DNA of 64,000 nt from the NCBI RefSeq assembly GCF_003019255.1, contig NZ_CP027846.1, positions 806,001 to 870,000 on the forward strand, written 5' to 3'. This document shows positions 26,628 through 34,569 of the stretch, one piece after another. The stretch comes from Staphylococcus kloosii (GTDB lineage Bacteria > Bacillota > Bacilli > Staphylococcales > Staphylococcaceae). Numbering within the stretch: the first letter of the stretch is position 1; each line of letters starts with the position of its first letter. The translations under genes and the position numbers were made by a program. A model generated the notes under the pieces. It saw only the letters and a program-made list of their open reading frames with translations. It ran no database searches and had not been told where the DNA came from.

Positions 26628-27173
26628 ATGGCAAGATCATCTAAACGCATTCAATTATTAAAATCAGCTGCAAACATTGTAAACGAACAAGGAATTGAAT
26701 ATTTAACTTTAGATGCTGTTGCTAAACGAGCTGGAGTTAGTAAAGGCGGGTTACTATATCATTTCAATAATAAAGCTGCATTAATACAAGGCTTGGTTAA
26801 TTATGCAGATGAATTGTACCGTACCAACGTTAATGAACATAAAGCTGAACAAACAGAACAGCAAGGTAAATTGATACGCGCTTTTATTGAAGCGACAAGA
26901 GAACATCGTAAAGAAAATGCCTCCATAACTTCTGGTATGTTAGCAGCACAAGGTACGGATAGTAACTTGTTATTGCCATTACAAGAAACATATAAATCAT
27001 GGCAATCCGAAATCGAGAACGATGGTTTGGATGAAATAGATGCGACGATTTATAGGCTAGCAGTAGATGGATTGTGGCTGTCTGAAATATTTGGTATAGA
27101 TGCAATAGATGAACAAATGCGTCAAGCTGTGTTAAATCGTTTAGTAGATTATTCATATCAAAATAAAAAATAA
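26628..27173 (+). CDS. TetR/AcrR-family regulator
   Basis: This 181-residue repressor has the TetR helix-turn-helix at residues ~10-55: IVNEQGIEYLTLDAVAKRAGVSKGGLLYHFNNK. A ligand-binding helical domain follows. The RBS is GAAGGG. It lies just upstream of the carnitine-catabolic operon on the same strand, separated by a terminator. An inverted repeat over that operon's -10 box makes it a good candidate regulator of carnitine use, by inference only. Confidence 0.88.
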   Translation: MARSSKRIQLLKSAANIVNEQGIEYLTLDAVAKRAGVSKGGLLYHFNNKAALIQGLVNYADELYRTNVNEHKAEQTEQQGKLIRAFIEATREHRKENASITSGMLAAQGTDSNLLLPLQETYKSWQSEIENDGLDEIDATIYRLAVDGLWLSEIFGIDAIDEQMRQAVLNRLVDYSYQNKK

Positions 27174-27194
27174 ATATTTAATTTTCTATAACCT

Positions 27195-27232
27195 AAGAGG
27201 TAGTAAGTGTTCGAGCTTATTACCTCTTTTTT
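27195..27232 (+). terminator. Terminator after the TetR gene
   Basis: AAGAGGTAGTAAG and CTTATTACCTCTT pair with one G-T, followed by TTTTATTG. Confidence 0.9.
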
Positions 27233-27247
27233 ATTGCCTAGACAAAG

Positions 27248-27282
27248 TTGAAACTAAACCGTCCAGTTGGTACACTAACCAA
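27248..27282 (+). promoter_or_regulatory. Promoter of the carnitine operon with overlapping inverted repeat
   Basis: TTGAAA (27248-27253), a 17-bp spacer and TACACT (27271-27276) form a good promoter. TTGGT-N6-ACCAA (27267-27282) covers the -10 box, where a bound repressor would block RNA polymerase. Confidence 0.65.
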
Positions 27283-27311
27283 TGTGTTAATTCAAGTTTG
27301 GAGGTAAAATT

Positions 27312-28199
27312 ATGAACAAAGTCATGCTTACAGTTGCTTTAACAGGAGCGGGAGATACTGTAGAGAAAAATAGTAATGTACCTGTTACACCTGAGGAAAT
27401 TGCAGATTCAGCAATTAAATGTGCAAAAGCAGGTGCGACGGTAGCGCATATTCATGTAAGAGATCCACAAACTGGAAAATTAAGTCATAACGTAGAATTG
27501 TTTAAAAAAGCTGTCGAACTAATAAGAGCAGCAGACGAAGATATCATTATTAATATTACTTCAGGTGGTGGCGGTGATTTTATACCGAATTTAGAAAATC
27601 CTGAAGTAGGTGGCGTAGGTACTGATATGCAAACACCCGAACAACGTCACGAACCGGTAGGTAAATTATTACCAGAAATCTGTACACTAGATTGTGGTAG
27701 CGTCAATATGGGAGATGATGTTTACTTAAGTCCTACAAATTGGTTGCGTAAACAAGCAGCACTTATTCAAAAAGCGGGCGTTAAACCAGAATTAGAATGC
27801 TTTGATACAGGCCATGTCAGCTTTGCTAAACAACTTATTAAAGAAGGTTTGATTGATGGTCAACCATTGTTCCAATTTTGTCTAGGTATACCTTGGGGCT
27901 TAGAAAATGATCCAGAAACAATTGAATATTTAAAAACGCGTATACCTGAAGACGCATCTTGGTCGGCGTTTGGTATCGGCCGTTTACAATTGCCAACGGT
28001 TGAAGAAGTGGCAAAACGAGGCGGTAATGTACGTGTAGGTTTAGAAGATAACTTATATCTATCTAAAGGTGTAAAAGCTACAAATGAGCAACTCGTAGAA
28101 CGTGCTAAAGAGATACTTAGTGAGTTGAATATTGAACCGATGACGCCACAAGAAGCAAGAGAATACTATAATTTAAGAGACCCTAAAGGAGACTTATAA
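27312..28199 (+). CDS. BKACE-family 3-keto acid cleavage enzyme (dehydrocarnitine cleavage)
   Basis: This 295-residue (beta/alpha)8 beta-keto acid cleavage enzyme has zinc-binding HIHVRDPQTG, INITSGGGGDF, SVNMGDD, ELECFDTGH and FCLGIPWG. The family condenses a beta-keto acid with acetyl-CoA to give acetoacetate and a new CoA ester. With the carnitine dehydrogenase and thioesterase genes directly downstream, the likely substrate is 3-dehydrocarnitine, giving betainyl-CoA. The RBS is TTGGAGG. Lysine-pathway 3-keto-5-aminohexanoate cleavage is the alternative but is not supported by the neighbours. Confidence 0.87.
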   Translation: MNKVMLTVALTGAGDTVEKNSNVPVTPEEIADSAIKCAKAGATVAHIHVRDPQTGKLSHNVELFKKAVELIRAADEDIIINITSGGGGDFIPNLENPEVGGVGTDMQTPEQRHEPVGKLLPEICTLDCGSVNMGDDVYLSPTNWLRKQAALIQKAGVKPELECFDTGHVSFAKQLIKEGLIDGQPLFQFCLGIPWGLENDPETIEYLKTRIPEDASWSAFGIGRLQLPTVEEVAKRGGNVRVGLEDNLYLSKGVKATNEQLVERAKEILSELNIEPMTPQEAREYYNLRDPKGDL

Positions 28200-29165
28200 A
28201 TGAAATTTGCTGTAGTTGGAACGGGAGTAATAGGTAGCGGTTGGATTACAAGAATGTTAGCGCACGGGCATCAAGTAGTCGCAACAGATCCAAGTGAAGG
28301 CGCATATGAGCGTATGTTGACTCAAGTTAAACAGAACTGGCCATACGCTAAAGAATTAGGTATGAGTGAGCATGCATCATTAGACAATTTGACGTTTACT
28401 GAATCATTAGCTGAAGCGGTAAAAGATGCTGACCATATTCAAGAAAATGTGCCAGAAATTGAAGAACTTAAAGATAAAGTATTAACTGAAATTGACTTCT
28501 ATGCCAAACCAGATGCGACGATAGGATCAAGTACATCGGGTATTATGCCATCTGAATTACAACAAAATTTAAAACATCCTGAACGTTTTGTGGTAGCACA
28601 TCCATTCCACCCAGTGTACATTTTGCCGTTAGTCGAAATTGTAGCAGGACAAAATACATCAGAAGCTACTTCTATAGCTGCAGAACAACTTTATGAAAGT
28701 ATTGGTATGGACGTGTTACATGTCAGAAATGAAATTGAAGGACATATTGCAGACAGATTAATGGAAGCACTATGGAGAGAGGCATTGCATATCGTAAATG
28801 ACGGCATCGCCACAACAGAAGAAGTAGATAAGGCATTTACTCATGCGGCTGGGTTAAGATATGCACAATATGGACCGTTTATGACTTTCCATTTAGCCGG
28901 TGGAGAAGGTGGTATGCGTCATATGCTTAAACAATTCGGTCCTGCATTGAAAAAGCCATGGACTAAATTGGTTGCACCAGAACTAACTCAAGATTTATAC
29001 GATAATGTCGTTGAGGGTTGTGAAAAGTCATCTCAAGATTATTCGATGTCTGATTTAGATAAAAAGCGTAACGAATTTCTAGTCAAAGTGAAAAAACTTG
29101 CAGAAGAATATTGGCCAGAAGATACGCCACAGATGAAAAAATCAGAAGGACAGACGGTGTATTAG
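28200..29165 (+). CDS. L-carnitine dehydrogenase (3-hydroxyacyl-CoA dehydrogenase-like)
   Basis: This 321-residue NAD-dependent enzyme begins with VVGTGVIGSGWITRMLAHGH, a Rossmann GxGxxG. It continues with the family motif AHPFHPVYILPLVEIVAG and a helical C-terminal dimer domain. The length equals that known for L-carnitine dehydrogenases. It oxidises L-carnitine to 3-dehydrocarnitine. The ATG follows the upstream stop codon directly and has AAAGGAG eight bases before it, so the operon is tightly coupled. Ordinary fatty-acid 3-hydroxyacyl-CoA dehydrogenase is less likely because of the context. Confidence 0.87.
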   Translation: MKFAVVGTGVIGSGWITRMLAHGHQVVATDPSEGAYERMLTQVKQNWPYAKELGMSEHASLDNLTFTESLAEAVKDADHIQENVPEIEELKDKVLTEIDFYAKPDATIGSSTSGIMPSELQQNLKHPERFVVAHPFHPVYILPLVEIVAGQNTSEATSIAAEQLYESIGMDVLHVRNEIEGHIADRLMEALWREALHIVNDGIATTEEVDKAFTHAAGLRYAQYGPFMTFHLAGGEGGMRHMLKQFGPALKKPWTKLVAPELTQDLYDNVVEGCEKSSQDYSMSDLDKKRNEFLVKVKKLAEEYWPEDTPQMKKSEGQTVY

Positions 29166-29166
29166 T

Positions 29167-29640
29167 ATGACTTATGAATTATATAGTTTTCATACTGACG
29201 TAAAAGCTGAATGGGTGGATCACAACAACCATATGAACGACGCAGCATACAATCGTGTTTTTAGCGATGCAACGGATAGTTGGTTAGCTTTTTTAGGATT
29301 AGATAAAGAGGCTATTGAGCAATTATGTTATACAGTATTCACATTGGAAAATCACGTTTTATTTTTAAAAGAGATGAAGTTACATGAGCCAGTTACAGTT
29401 AAAGTTGCATTAATTGATCATGACGCCAAAAGACTGCATGCGTTTATGACTATGTTAAATGAAGACAATGTTAAATGTGCAACATACGAAGTGATGTTGA
29501 TGGGGATAGATACTAAAAACCAACGACCAAGCCCTTTTCCTGAAAAAATTAAATCAGCTATAAACGACTATGCGAGTAAGGCTGATAAGCATGAAACACC
29601 TTTAGAAATTGGACATAAAATTGAAATTATAAAGAAATAA
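29167..29640 (+). CDS. Hotdog-fold thioesterase (probable betainyl-CoA thioesterase)
   Basis: This 157-residue 4HBT-type hotdog protein has the active-site region EWVDHNNHMNDAAYNRVFSDA. It starts one base after the carnitine dehydrogenase stop. In other bacteria a thioesterase of this kind is encoded beside, or fused to, carnitine dehydrogenase and releases glycine betaine from betainyl-CoA. That role is inferred from context. Together the three genes would convert carnitine to betaine and acetoacetate. Confidence 0.85.
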   Translation: MTYELYSFHTDVKAEWVDHNNHMNDAAYNRVFSDATDSWLAFLGLDKEAIEQLCYTVFTLENHVLFLKEMKLHEPVTVKVALIDHDAKRLHAFMTMLNEDNVKCATYEVMLMGIDTKNQRPSPFPEKIKSAINDYASKADKHETPLEIGHKIEIIKK

Positions 29641-29738
29641 GTCTATGATAATAATGTATTTAACCGTAACAATTAAAAAAATTTTTTAATTGAACAAACC
29701 GGCATTAAATACAAAAAAAGATTAAATCTTGCAATTTC

Positions 29739-29801
29739 TAGACAACATAAATTTTATTAGATATAGACATTACCATTGTTAACGATGGTCTTAATTGTCT
29801 A
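29739..29801 (+). promoter_or_regulatory. opuC promoter with downstream dyad
   Basis: TAGACA (29739-29744), 17 bp and TATAGA (29762-29767) are a moderate promoter. Immediately after it lies CCATTGTTAACGATGG (29773-29788), a 16-base dyad with one mismatched pair, flanked by TAGACA at 29764 and TGTCTA at 29796. The position suits a roadblock operator. The remaining leader (to 29929) shows no known riboswitch. Confidence 0.5.
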
Positions 29802-29929
29802 AGTCATATAAAACGAGAAAATGGGTCGTTCGTATCTTGTTTTTACTTATTCGTGAATTTGTAATACATCTTACTGATGGCCCTTTTGCTTATTAAGGGG
29901 ACAAATTACATACAGAAAGGAATTAGTCA

Positions 29930-31111
29930 ATGTTAAGTATTAAAAACTTATCAAAAGTTTATTCTGGAGGAAAAAAAGCTGTAGACAATATCTCTTTAGA
30001 TATTGAAGCTGGGGAATTTATTGCTTTTATTGGTACAAGTGGTAGTGGTAAAACGACTGCCTTAAGAATGATTAACCGCATGATCGAATCAACAGAAGGT
30101 CAAATTAAAATAAATGGCAAAGATATAAATAAAATGAATGGCGTTGAATTACGTCGTAGTATTGGATATGTAATTCAGCAAATTGGTCTTATGCCACATA
30201 TGACTATTAAAGAAAACATCGTACTCGTACCTAAGTTATTAAAATGGTCTCAAGAGAAAAAAGATGCAAAAGCAAAAGAACTAATTAAATTAGTAGACTT
30301 ACCGGAAGAGTTTTTAGATAGATATCCATCTCAATTATCTGGTGGTCAACAACAACGAATTGGTGTAGTGAGAGCCTTAGCTGCGGAACAAGACATTATT
30401 TTAATGGATGAACCTTTTGGTGCGCTAGACCCAATTACACGTGACACATTGCAAGATTTAGTTAAAGAATTACAACAAAAATTAGGTAAAACATTTATCT
30501 TTGTTACACATGATATGGATGAAGCGATTAAATTAGCAGATAAAATTTGTATTATGTCTGAAGGGAAAATCGTACAATTTGATACGCCTGACAACATTTT
30601 ACGTAACCCTGCTAATGATTTCGTACGTGACTTTATTGGTCAAAATAGATTAATTCAAGATCGACCTAATATGAAATCAGTTAAAGAGGCAATGATTAAG
30701 CCAGTAACAGTAAATGTTGATCGTACATTAAATGACGCTGTTGAAATTATGCGTGATAGACGTGTTGATACAATCTTTGTTGTTGGTGAAAAAAATCGTT
30801 TATTAGGCTATCTTGATATTGAAGATATTAACCAAGGTTTAAGAAACAATAAAGAACTTATCGACATGATGCAACGTGATATATACAGAGTACGAATAGA
30901 TAGTAAGTTACAAGATTCAGTACGTACTATCTTGAAAAGAAATGTACGAAACGTGCCTGTAGTAGACGAAGACAACCATACACTAATTGGCCTTGTTACA
31001 AGAGCAAACTTAGTAGATATTGTATATGACAGCCTATGGGGCGATTTAGATACAGATGAAAACAAAGATGCAATTATTGAACCTGCTGATGTGGGAGCTG
31101 ATAACAAATGA
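29930..31111 (+). CDS. opuCA: Glycine betaine/carnitine/choline ABC transporter ATPase
   Basis: This 393-residue ATPase has Walker A GTSGSGKTT (~residues 36-44), signature LSGGQQQRIGV, Walker B IILMDEPFGALDP and FVTHDMDEA. Two CBS domains fill the last ~140 residues (KPVTVNVDRTLNDAVEIM and VPVVDEDNHTLIGLVTRANL). CBS domains in OpuCA-type ATPases sense ionic strength or c-di-AMP. It is the first gene of opuCABCD and overlaps opuCB by 4 bases. Uptake of carnitine fits the catabolic genes just upstream. Confidence 0.94.
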   Translation: MLSIKNLSKVYSGGKKAVDNISLDIEAGEFIAFIGTSGSGKTTALRMINRMIESTEGQIKINGKDINKMNGVELRRSIGYVIQQIGLMPHMTIKENIVLVPKLLKWSQEKKDAKAKELIKLVDLPEEFLDRYPSQLSGGQQQRIGVVRALAAEQDIILMDEPFGALDPITRDTLQDLVKELQQKLGKTFIFVTHDMDEAIKLADKICIMSEGKIVQFDTPDNILRNPANDFVRDFIGQNRLIQDRPNMKSVKEAMIKPVTVNVDRTLNDAVEIMRDRRVDTIFVVGEKNRLLGYLDIEDINQGLRNNKELIDMMQRDIYRVRIDSKLQDSVRTILKRNVRNVPVVDEDNHTLIGLVTRANLVDIVYDSLWGDLDTDENKDAIIEPADVGADNK

Positions 31112-31743
31112 TGGATTTTCTAGCCCAAAACGGTAGTCAGTTAGTGTCTAAAACGATAGAACATTTTTATATTTCTATCATAGCTTTACTAATTGCGATA
31201 GTAGTTGCTGTTCCTATTGGAATTTTGTTATCAAAACTAAAACGTACTTCGAATATCGTGTTAACGATTGCCGGTGTACTTCAGACAATACCAACGTTAG
31301 CGGTATTGGCCATTATGATTCCGATATTTGGTGTAGGGAAAACACCAGCTATCGTAGCATTATTTATCTATGTACTATTACCGATTTTAAATAATACAGT
31401 ACTTGGTGTGCAAAATATCGATAAAAATTTAAAAGAAGCTGGCACAAGCATGGGTATGACACGCTTTCAATTAATGAAAGATGTCGAATTACCATTAGCA
31501 TTACCACTTATTTTAGGTGGCATAAGATTATCATCAGTTTACGTAATAAGTTGGGCAACATTGGCAAGTTATGTAGGCGCTGGTGGATTAGGTGACTTCG
31601 TATTTAACGGCTTAAATCTATATGATCCATTGATGATTGTTAGTGCAGCAGTGTTAGTTACAGCTTTGGCACTATTTGTAGATTTTATACTGTCTTTAAT
31701 AGAAAAATGGGCAGTTCCAAAAGGGTTAAAAGTATCTAGATAA
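31108..31743 (+). CDS. opuCB: Osmoprotectant ABC transporter permease
   Basis: This 211-residue membrane permease has about five to six hydrophobic segments and the inner-membrane permease loop KEAGTSMGMTRFQLMKDVELPLALPLILGG, which contacts the ATPase. It is one of two similar permeases (with OpuCD) forming the translocation pore. The ATG overlaps the opuCA stop. Confidence 0.92.
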   Translation: MMDFLAQNGSQLVSKTIEHFYISIIALLIAIVVAVPIGILLSKLKRTSNIVLTIAGVLQTIPTLAVLAIMIPIFGVGKTPAIVALFIYVLLPILNNTVLGVQNIDKNLKEAGTSMGMTRFQLMKDVELPLALPLILGGIRLSSVYVISWATLASYVGAGGLGDFVFNGLNLYDPLMIVSAAVLVTALALFVDFILSLIEKWAVPKGLKVSR

Positions 31744-31758
31744 TTGAAGGAGGACATT

Positions 31759-32703
31759 ATGAAACACGTAAAAAGCAAATTGTTTATTCTCGTCATATGT
31801 CTAGTTTTATTATCTGGATGTGGCTTACCTGGATTGGGAGATAGTAAGTCTAATGATGACGTGAAAATTACTGCAGTTGCGAATAGTGAATCTCAAATCA
31901 TGGCACACATGGTGAGATTACAAATTGAACATGATACCAAAGGTAAAATACAACCAACATTAATTAATAACTTAGGTTCAAGTACCATTCAACATAGTGC
32001 ATTAGTTAATGGCGATGCTAATATTTCTGGTGCACGTTACACAGGTACAGATTTGACTGGTGCTTTAAATGAAGATCCGATAAAAGATCCTAAAAAAGCG
32101 CTCAAAGTAACACAAGATGGATTCCAAAAAAAATTCCATCAAAAATTCTTTAACTCATATGGCTTTGCAAATACTTACGCATTTATGGTAACGAAAGAAA
32201 CGGCTAAAAAATATAATTTAAAAACAGTATCTGATTTAAAAAAATACCGTAATCAATTACGTTTAGGTATCGATAGTTCATGGGCTAATCGTAAGGGTGA
32301 TGGTTATCCTGGTTTTACTAAAGATTACGGTTTTTCTTTCAAAACGGTAAGACCGATGCAAATTGGTTTAGTATATGATGCGTTGCAATCTAAAAACTTA
32401 GACGTTGCAGTAGGTTATTCAACAGACGGTCGTATTGCAGCATATGACTTAAAAGTATTAAAAGATGATAGAAAATTCTTTCCGCCATATGATGCGAGTG
32501 CGGTTGTAACGGACAAACTATTGAAAAAACATCCAGAAATCAAACCATCAATTGAAAAATTAGAAAATAAAATTTCTACAAAAAAAATGCAAGAATTAAA
32601 TTATAAAGCTGACGGAAAAGGTCAAGAACCAGCAGTCGTAGCAGAAGAATTTTTAAAGAAACATAATTATTTCGAAGACGATAAAAAGAAAGGTGGTCAA
32701 TAA
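31759..32703 (+). CDS. opuCC: Osmoprotectant-binding lipoprotein
   Basis: This 314-residue substrate-binding protein has a lipoprotein signal with lipobox LLSGC, so the mature protein starts at C21 and is anchored outside the membrane. VANSESQIMAHMVRLQIE and INNLGSSTIQHSALVNGDANISGARYTGTDLTG resemble the quaternary-amine-binding OpuCC/OsmF group. The start at 31759 follows AAGGAGGAC; the longer in-frame start at 31744 lies at the end of opuCB. It delivers betaine, carnitine or choline to OpuCB/CD. Confidence 0.93.
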   Translation: MKHVKSKLFILVICLVLLSGCGLPGLGDSKSNDDVKITAVANSESQIMAHMVRLQIEHDTKGKIQPTLINNLGSSTIQHSALVNGDANISGARYTGTDLTGALNEDPIKDPKKALKVTQDGFQKKFHQKFFNSYGFANTYAFMVTKETAKKYNLKTVSDLKKYRNQLRLGIDSSWANRKGDGYPGFTKDYGFSFKTVRPMQIGLVYDALQSKNLDVAVGYSTDGRIAAYDLKVLKDDRKFFPPYDASAVVTDKLLKKHPEIKPSIEKLENKISTKKMQELNYKADGKGQEPAVVAEEFLKKHNYFEDDKKKGGQ

Positions 32704-32706
32704 TCA

Positions 32707-33402
32707 ATGAGTGGAAATTTATTACAACAATTAATTGAATATTATTCTGTAAATTTTGGCTACCTATGGGAATTATTTATAAAGCATTTGTTAATGTCTG
32801 TATATGGCGTGCTATTCGCCGCAATAGTAGGTATTCCAATTGGAATATTTATTGCACGATATAGTAAATTATCATGGGCTATTATTTCAATAGCTAATAT
32901 TATTCAAACAGTACCTGTTATTGCGATGTTAGCAATATTGATGCTTGTTATGGGGCTAGGACCTACTACAGTAGTTGTTACAGTATTTTTATATGCACTG
33001 TTACCGATTATAAAAAATACGTATACTGGTATTAGTAGTGTCGATGTCAATATTAAAGATGCGGGTAAAGGCATGGGTATGACCAAAAACCAAGTTTTAA
33101 GAATGATTGAATTACCACTTTCAATGTCAGTTATCTTAGGTGGTTTACGTATCGCACTTGTTGTTGCGATAGGTGTTGTTGCCGTAGGGTCATTTATCGG
33201 AGCACCTACATTAGGCGATATCGTCATTCGTGGTACCAATGCTACCGACGGCACAACTTTTATACTTGCCGGTGCGATTCCGATTGCTTTAATTGCTATT
33301 ATTATTGATGTTGGTTTAAGATTATTAGAAAAACGTTTAGATCCATCAAATAAAAAAAGCAAAAAACAACCCACACCGACAACACCAGAATCAAACGCAT
33401 AA
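32707..33402 (+). CDS. opuCD: Osmoprotectant ABC transporter permease
   Basis: This 231-residue permease is homologous to OpuCB, with the EAA-like loop VNIKDAGKGMGMTKNQVLRMIELPLSMSVILGG and about six hydrophobic segments. The C-terminal tail is lysine-, threonine- and proline-rich (NKKSKKQPTPTTPE), a low-complexity cytoplasmic end. It follows opuCC by 3 bases. Confidence 0.92.
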   Translation: MSGNLLQQLIEYYSVNFGYLWELFIKHLLMSVYGVLFAAIVGIPIGIFIARYSKLSWAIISIANIIQTVPVIAMLAILMLVMGLGPTTVVVTVFLYALLPIIKNTYTGISSVDVNIKDAGKGMGMTKNQVLRMIELPLSMSVILGGLRIALVVAIGVVAVGSFIGAPTLGDIVIRGTNATDGTTFILAGAIPIALIAIIIDVGLRLLEKRLDPSNKKSKKQPTPTTPESNA

Positions 33403-33417
33403 GGGGAGTTGACTTAT

Positions 33418-34182
33418 ATGGCGGTTATTACGCTAAATTATAATTCGAAAACAATTGGTATGCATCAAAATATCACTATTATCTTACCTGAGGATGACAG
33501 TTATTTTGAGGCTCATAAAGAAGCTAAACAATTAAAATCACTCATGTTACTACATGGTTTATCAAGTGATGAAACAACGTACGTGCGTTACACAAGCATC
33601 GAAAGATATGCTAATGAACATCAATTGGCAGTTATTATGCCTCGTGTCGATCATAGCGCCTACAGCAATATGGCTTTTGGACATAATTATTATGATTATA
33701 TATTAGAAGTTTATGATTATGTCCATCAAATATTGCCACTATCTAAAGATAGAGATGATAACTATATTGCCGGTCATTCAATGGGTGGTTATGGCACGAT
33801 TAAATTTGCATTAAACGAAGGCGACAGATTTAGTAAAGCTTGTCCATTATCTGCCGTGTTTGATGTCAATCTATTATTAAATATTGATTGGTACGACTTT
33901 TCTCCACAGGCAATAGTAGGCAATGAACAGGATATAACAGGTACAGATTTAGACGTGTATCATCTTGTTGATGAAGCAATAGCACAACAAAAATTGATAC
34001 CTGAACTATTGATAATGTGTGGTACAGAAGATTTTCTGTATGACGATAACAAACAATTTATTAATTATTTAGATGACCGAGGCGTCGCATATCAGTTCAA
34101 AGAAGATCGCGGTGAACATGATTATGCATACTGGGATAAAGCGATAAAGCAAGTTATCGAATGGTGTACGCAAACTAAATAA
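33418..34182 (+). CDS. Alpha/beta-hydrolase esterase (EstA/FrmB-like)
   Basis: This 254-residue serine esterase of the esterase D/tributyrin esterase family has the nucleophile S121 in AGHSMGGYGT and the catalytic H234 in GEHDYAYWD. Without a signal peptide it is cytoplasmic. It starts 15 bases after opuCD, behind AAGGGGAG, so it is probably the fifth cistron of the opuC transcript. It could cleave acyl-carnitine or acyl-choline esters brought in by OpuC, but this is conjecture. General short-chain ester hydrolysis is the safe call. Confidence 0.86.
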   Translation: MAVITLNYNSKTIGMHQNITIILPEDDSYFEAHKEAKQLKSLMLLHGLSSDETTYVRYTSIERYANEHQLAVIMPRVDHSAYSNMAFGHNYYDYILEVYDYVHQILPLSKDRDDNYIAGHSMGGYGTIKFALNEGDRFSKACPLSAVFDVNLLLNIDWYDFSPQAIVGNEQDITGTDLDVYHLVDEAIAQQKLIPELLIMCGTEDFLYDDNKQFINYLDDRGVAYQFKEDRGEHDYAYWDKAIKQVIEWCTQTK

Positions 34183-34187
34183 ATAAC

Positions 34188-34222
34188 AAAAGCCTATCAG
34201 CTTTGTGTTGATGGGCTTTTTT
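34188..34222 (+). terminator. Terminator after opuC operon
   Basis: AAAAGCCTATCA and TGATGGGCTTTT pair with one G-T, followed by a T-run. Confidence 0.9.
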
Positions 34223-34569
34223 GTAAGTGAAAATTAGGTTTGACGGAGTTTAAAAATACGAAAATGTATTTTTATTAGAAAACTACTATTATTACACTTT
34301 GTATAAATAAATTATTTAAAATTTTTAATTTTAAAGTTTTACTTTTGGCTTTTTGTTTTTCAAAATGGTACTCTTTTCAAATGGACTTTTTTAAATAGTA
34401 GGTAAAGAAACTTTTGATTAATAAGTTCAATGTAAAATTAATAAGTTATTTATTATAATTTGAAATAGCGGTAGACTTTTTTAAAGTGTCAATGGGCGTC
34501 ATGTTAAAAAGGTGTATAACTATTTTAAATGAGGACTAAGTGGTAAGTAACTTTAGGAGGAAAAATGAA
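34223..34569 (+). promoter_or_regulatory. norB upstream region with 20-bp spaced direct repeats
   Basis: This ~350-base gene-free, very AT-rich region holds the direct repeat ATTAATAAGTT at 34417-34427 and 34437-34447. These are exactly 20 bases apart, so on one face of the helix. A TATAAT lies just after them, at 34453-34458. In S. aureus norB is controlled by MgrA and related regulators. Whether these repeats bind such a protein is unknown. Confidence 0.45.

Noticed and set aside
29802..29929. Riboswitch in the opuC leader
   Set aside because: GGGTC and GGCCC/AAGGGG stretches can pair weakly, but nothing matches the glycine, ydaO (c-di-AMP) or other riboswitch cores I know.
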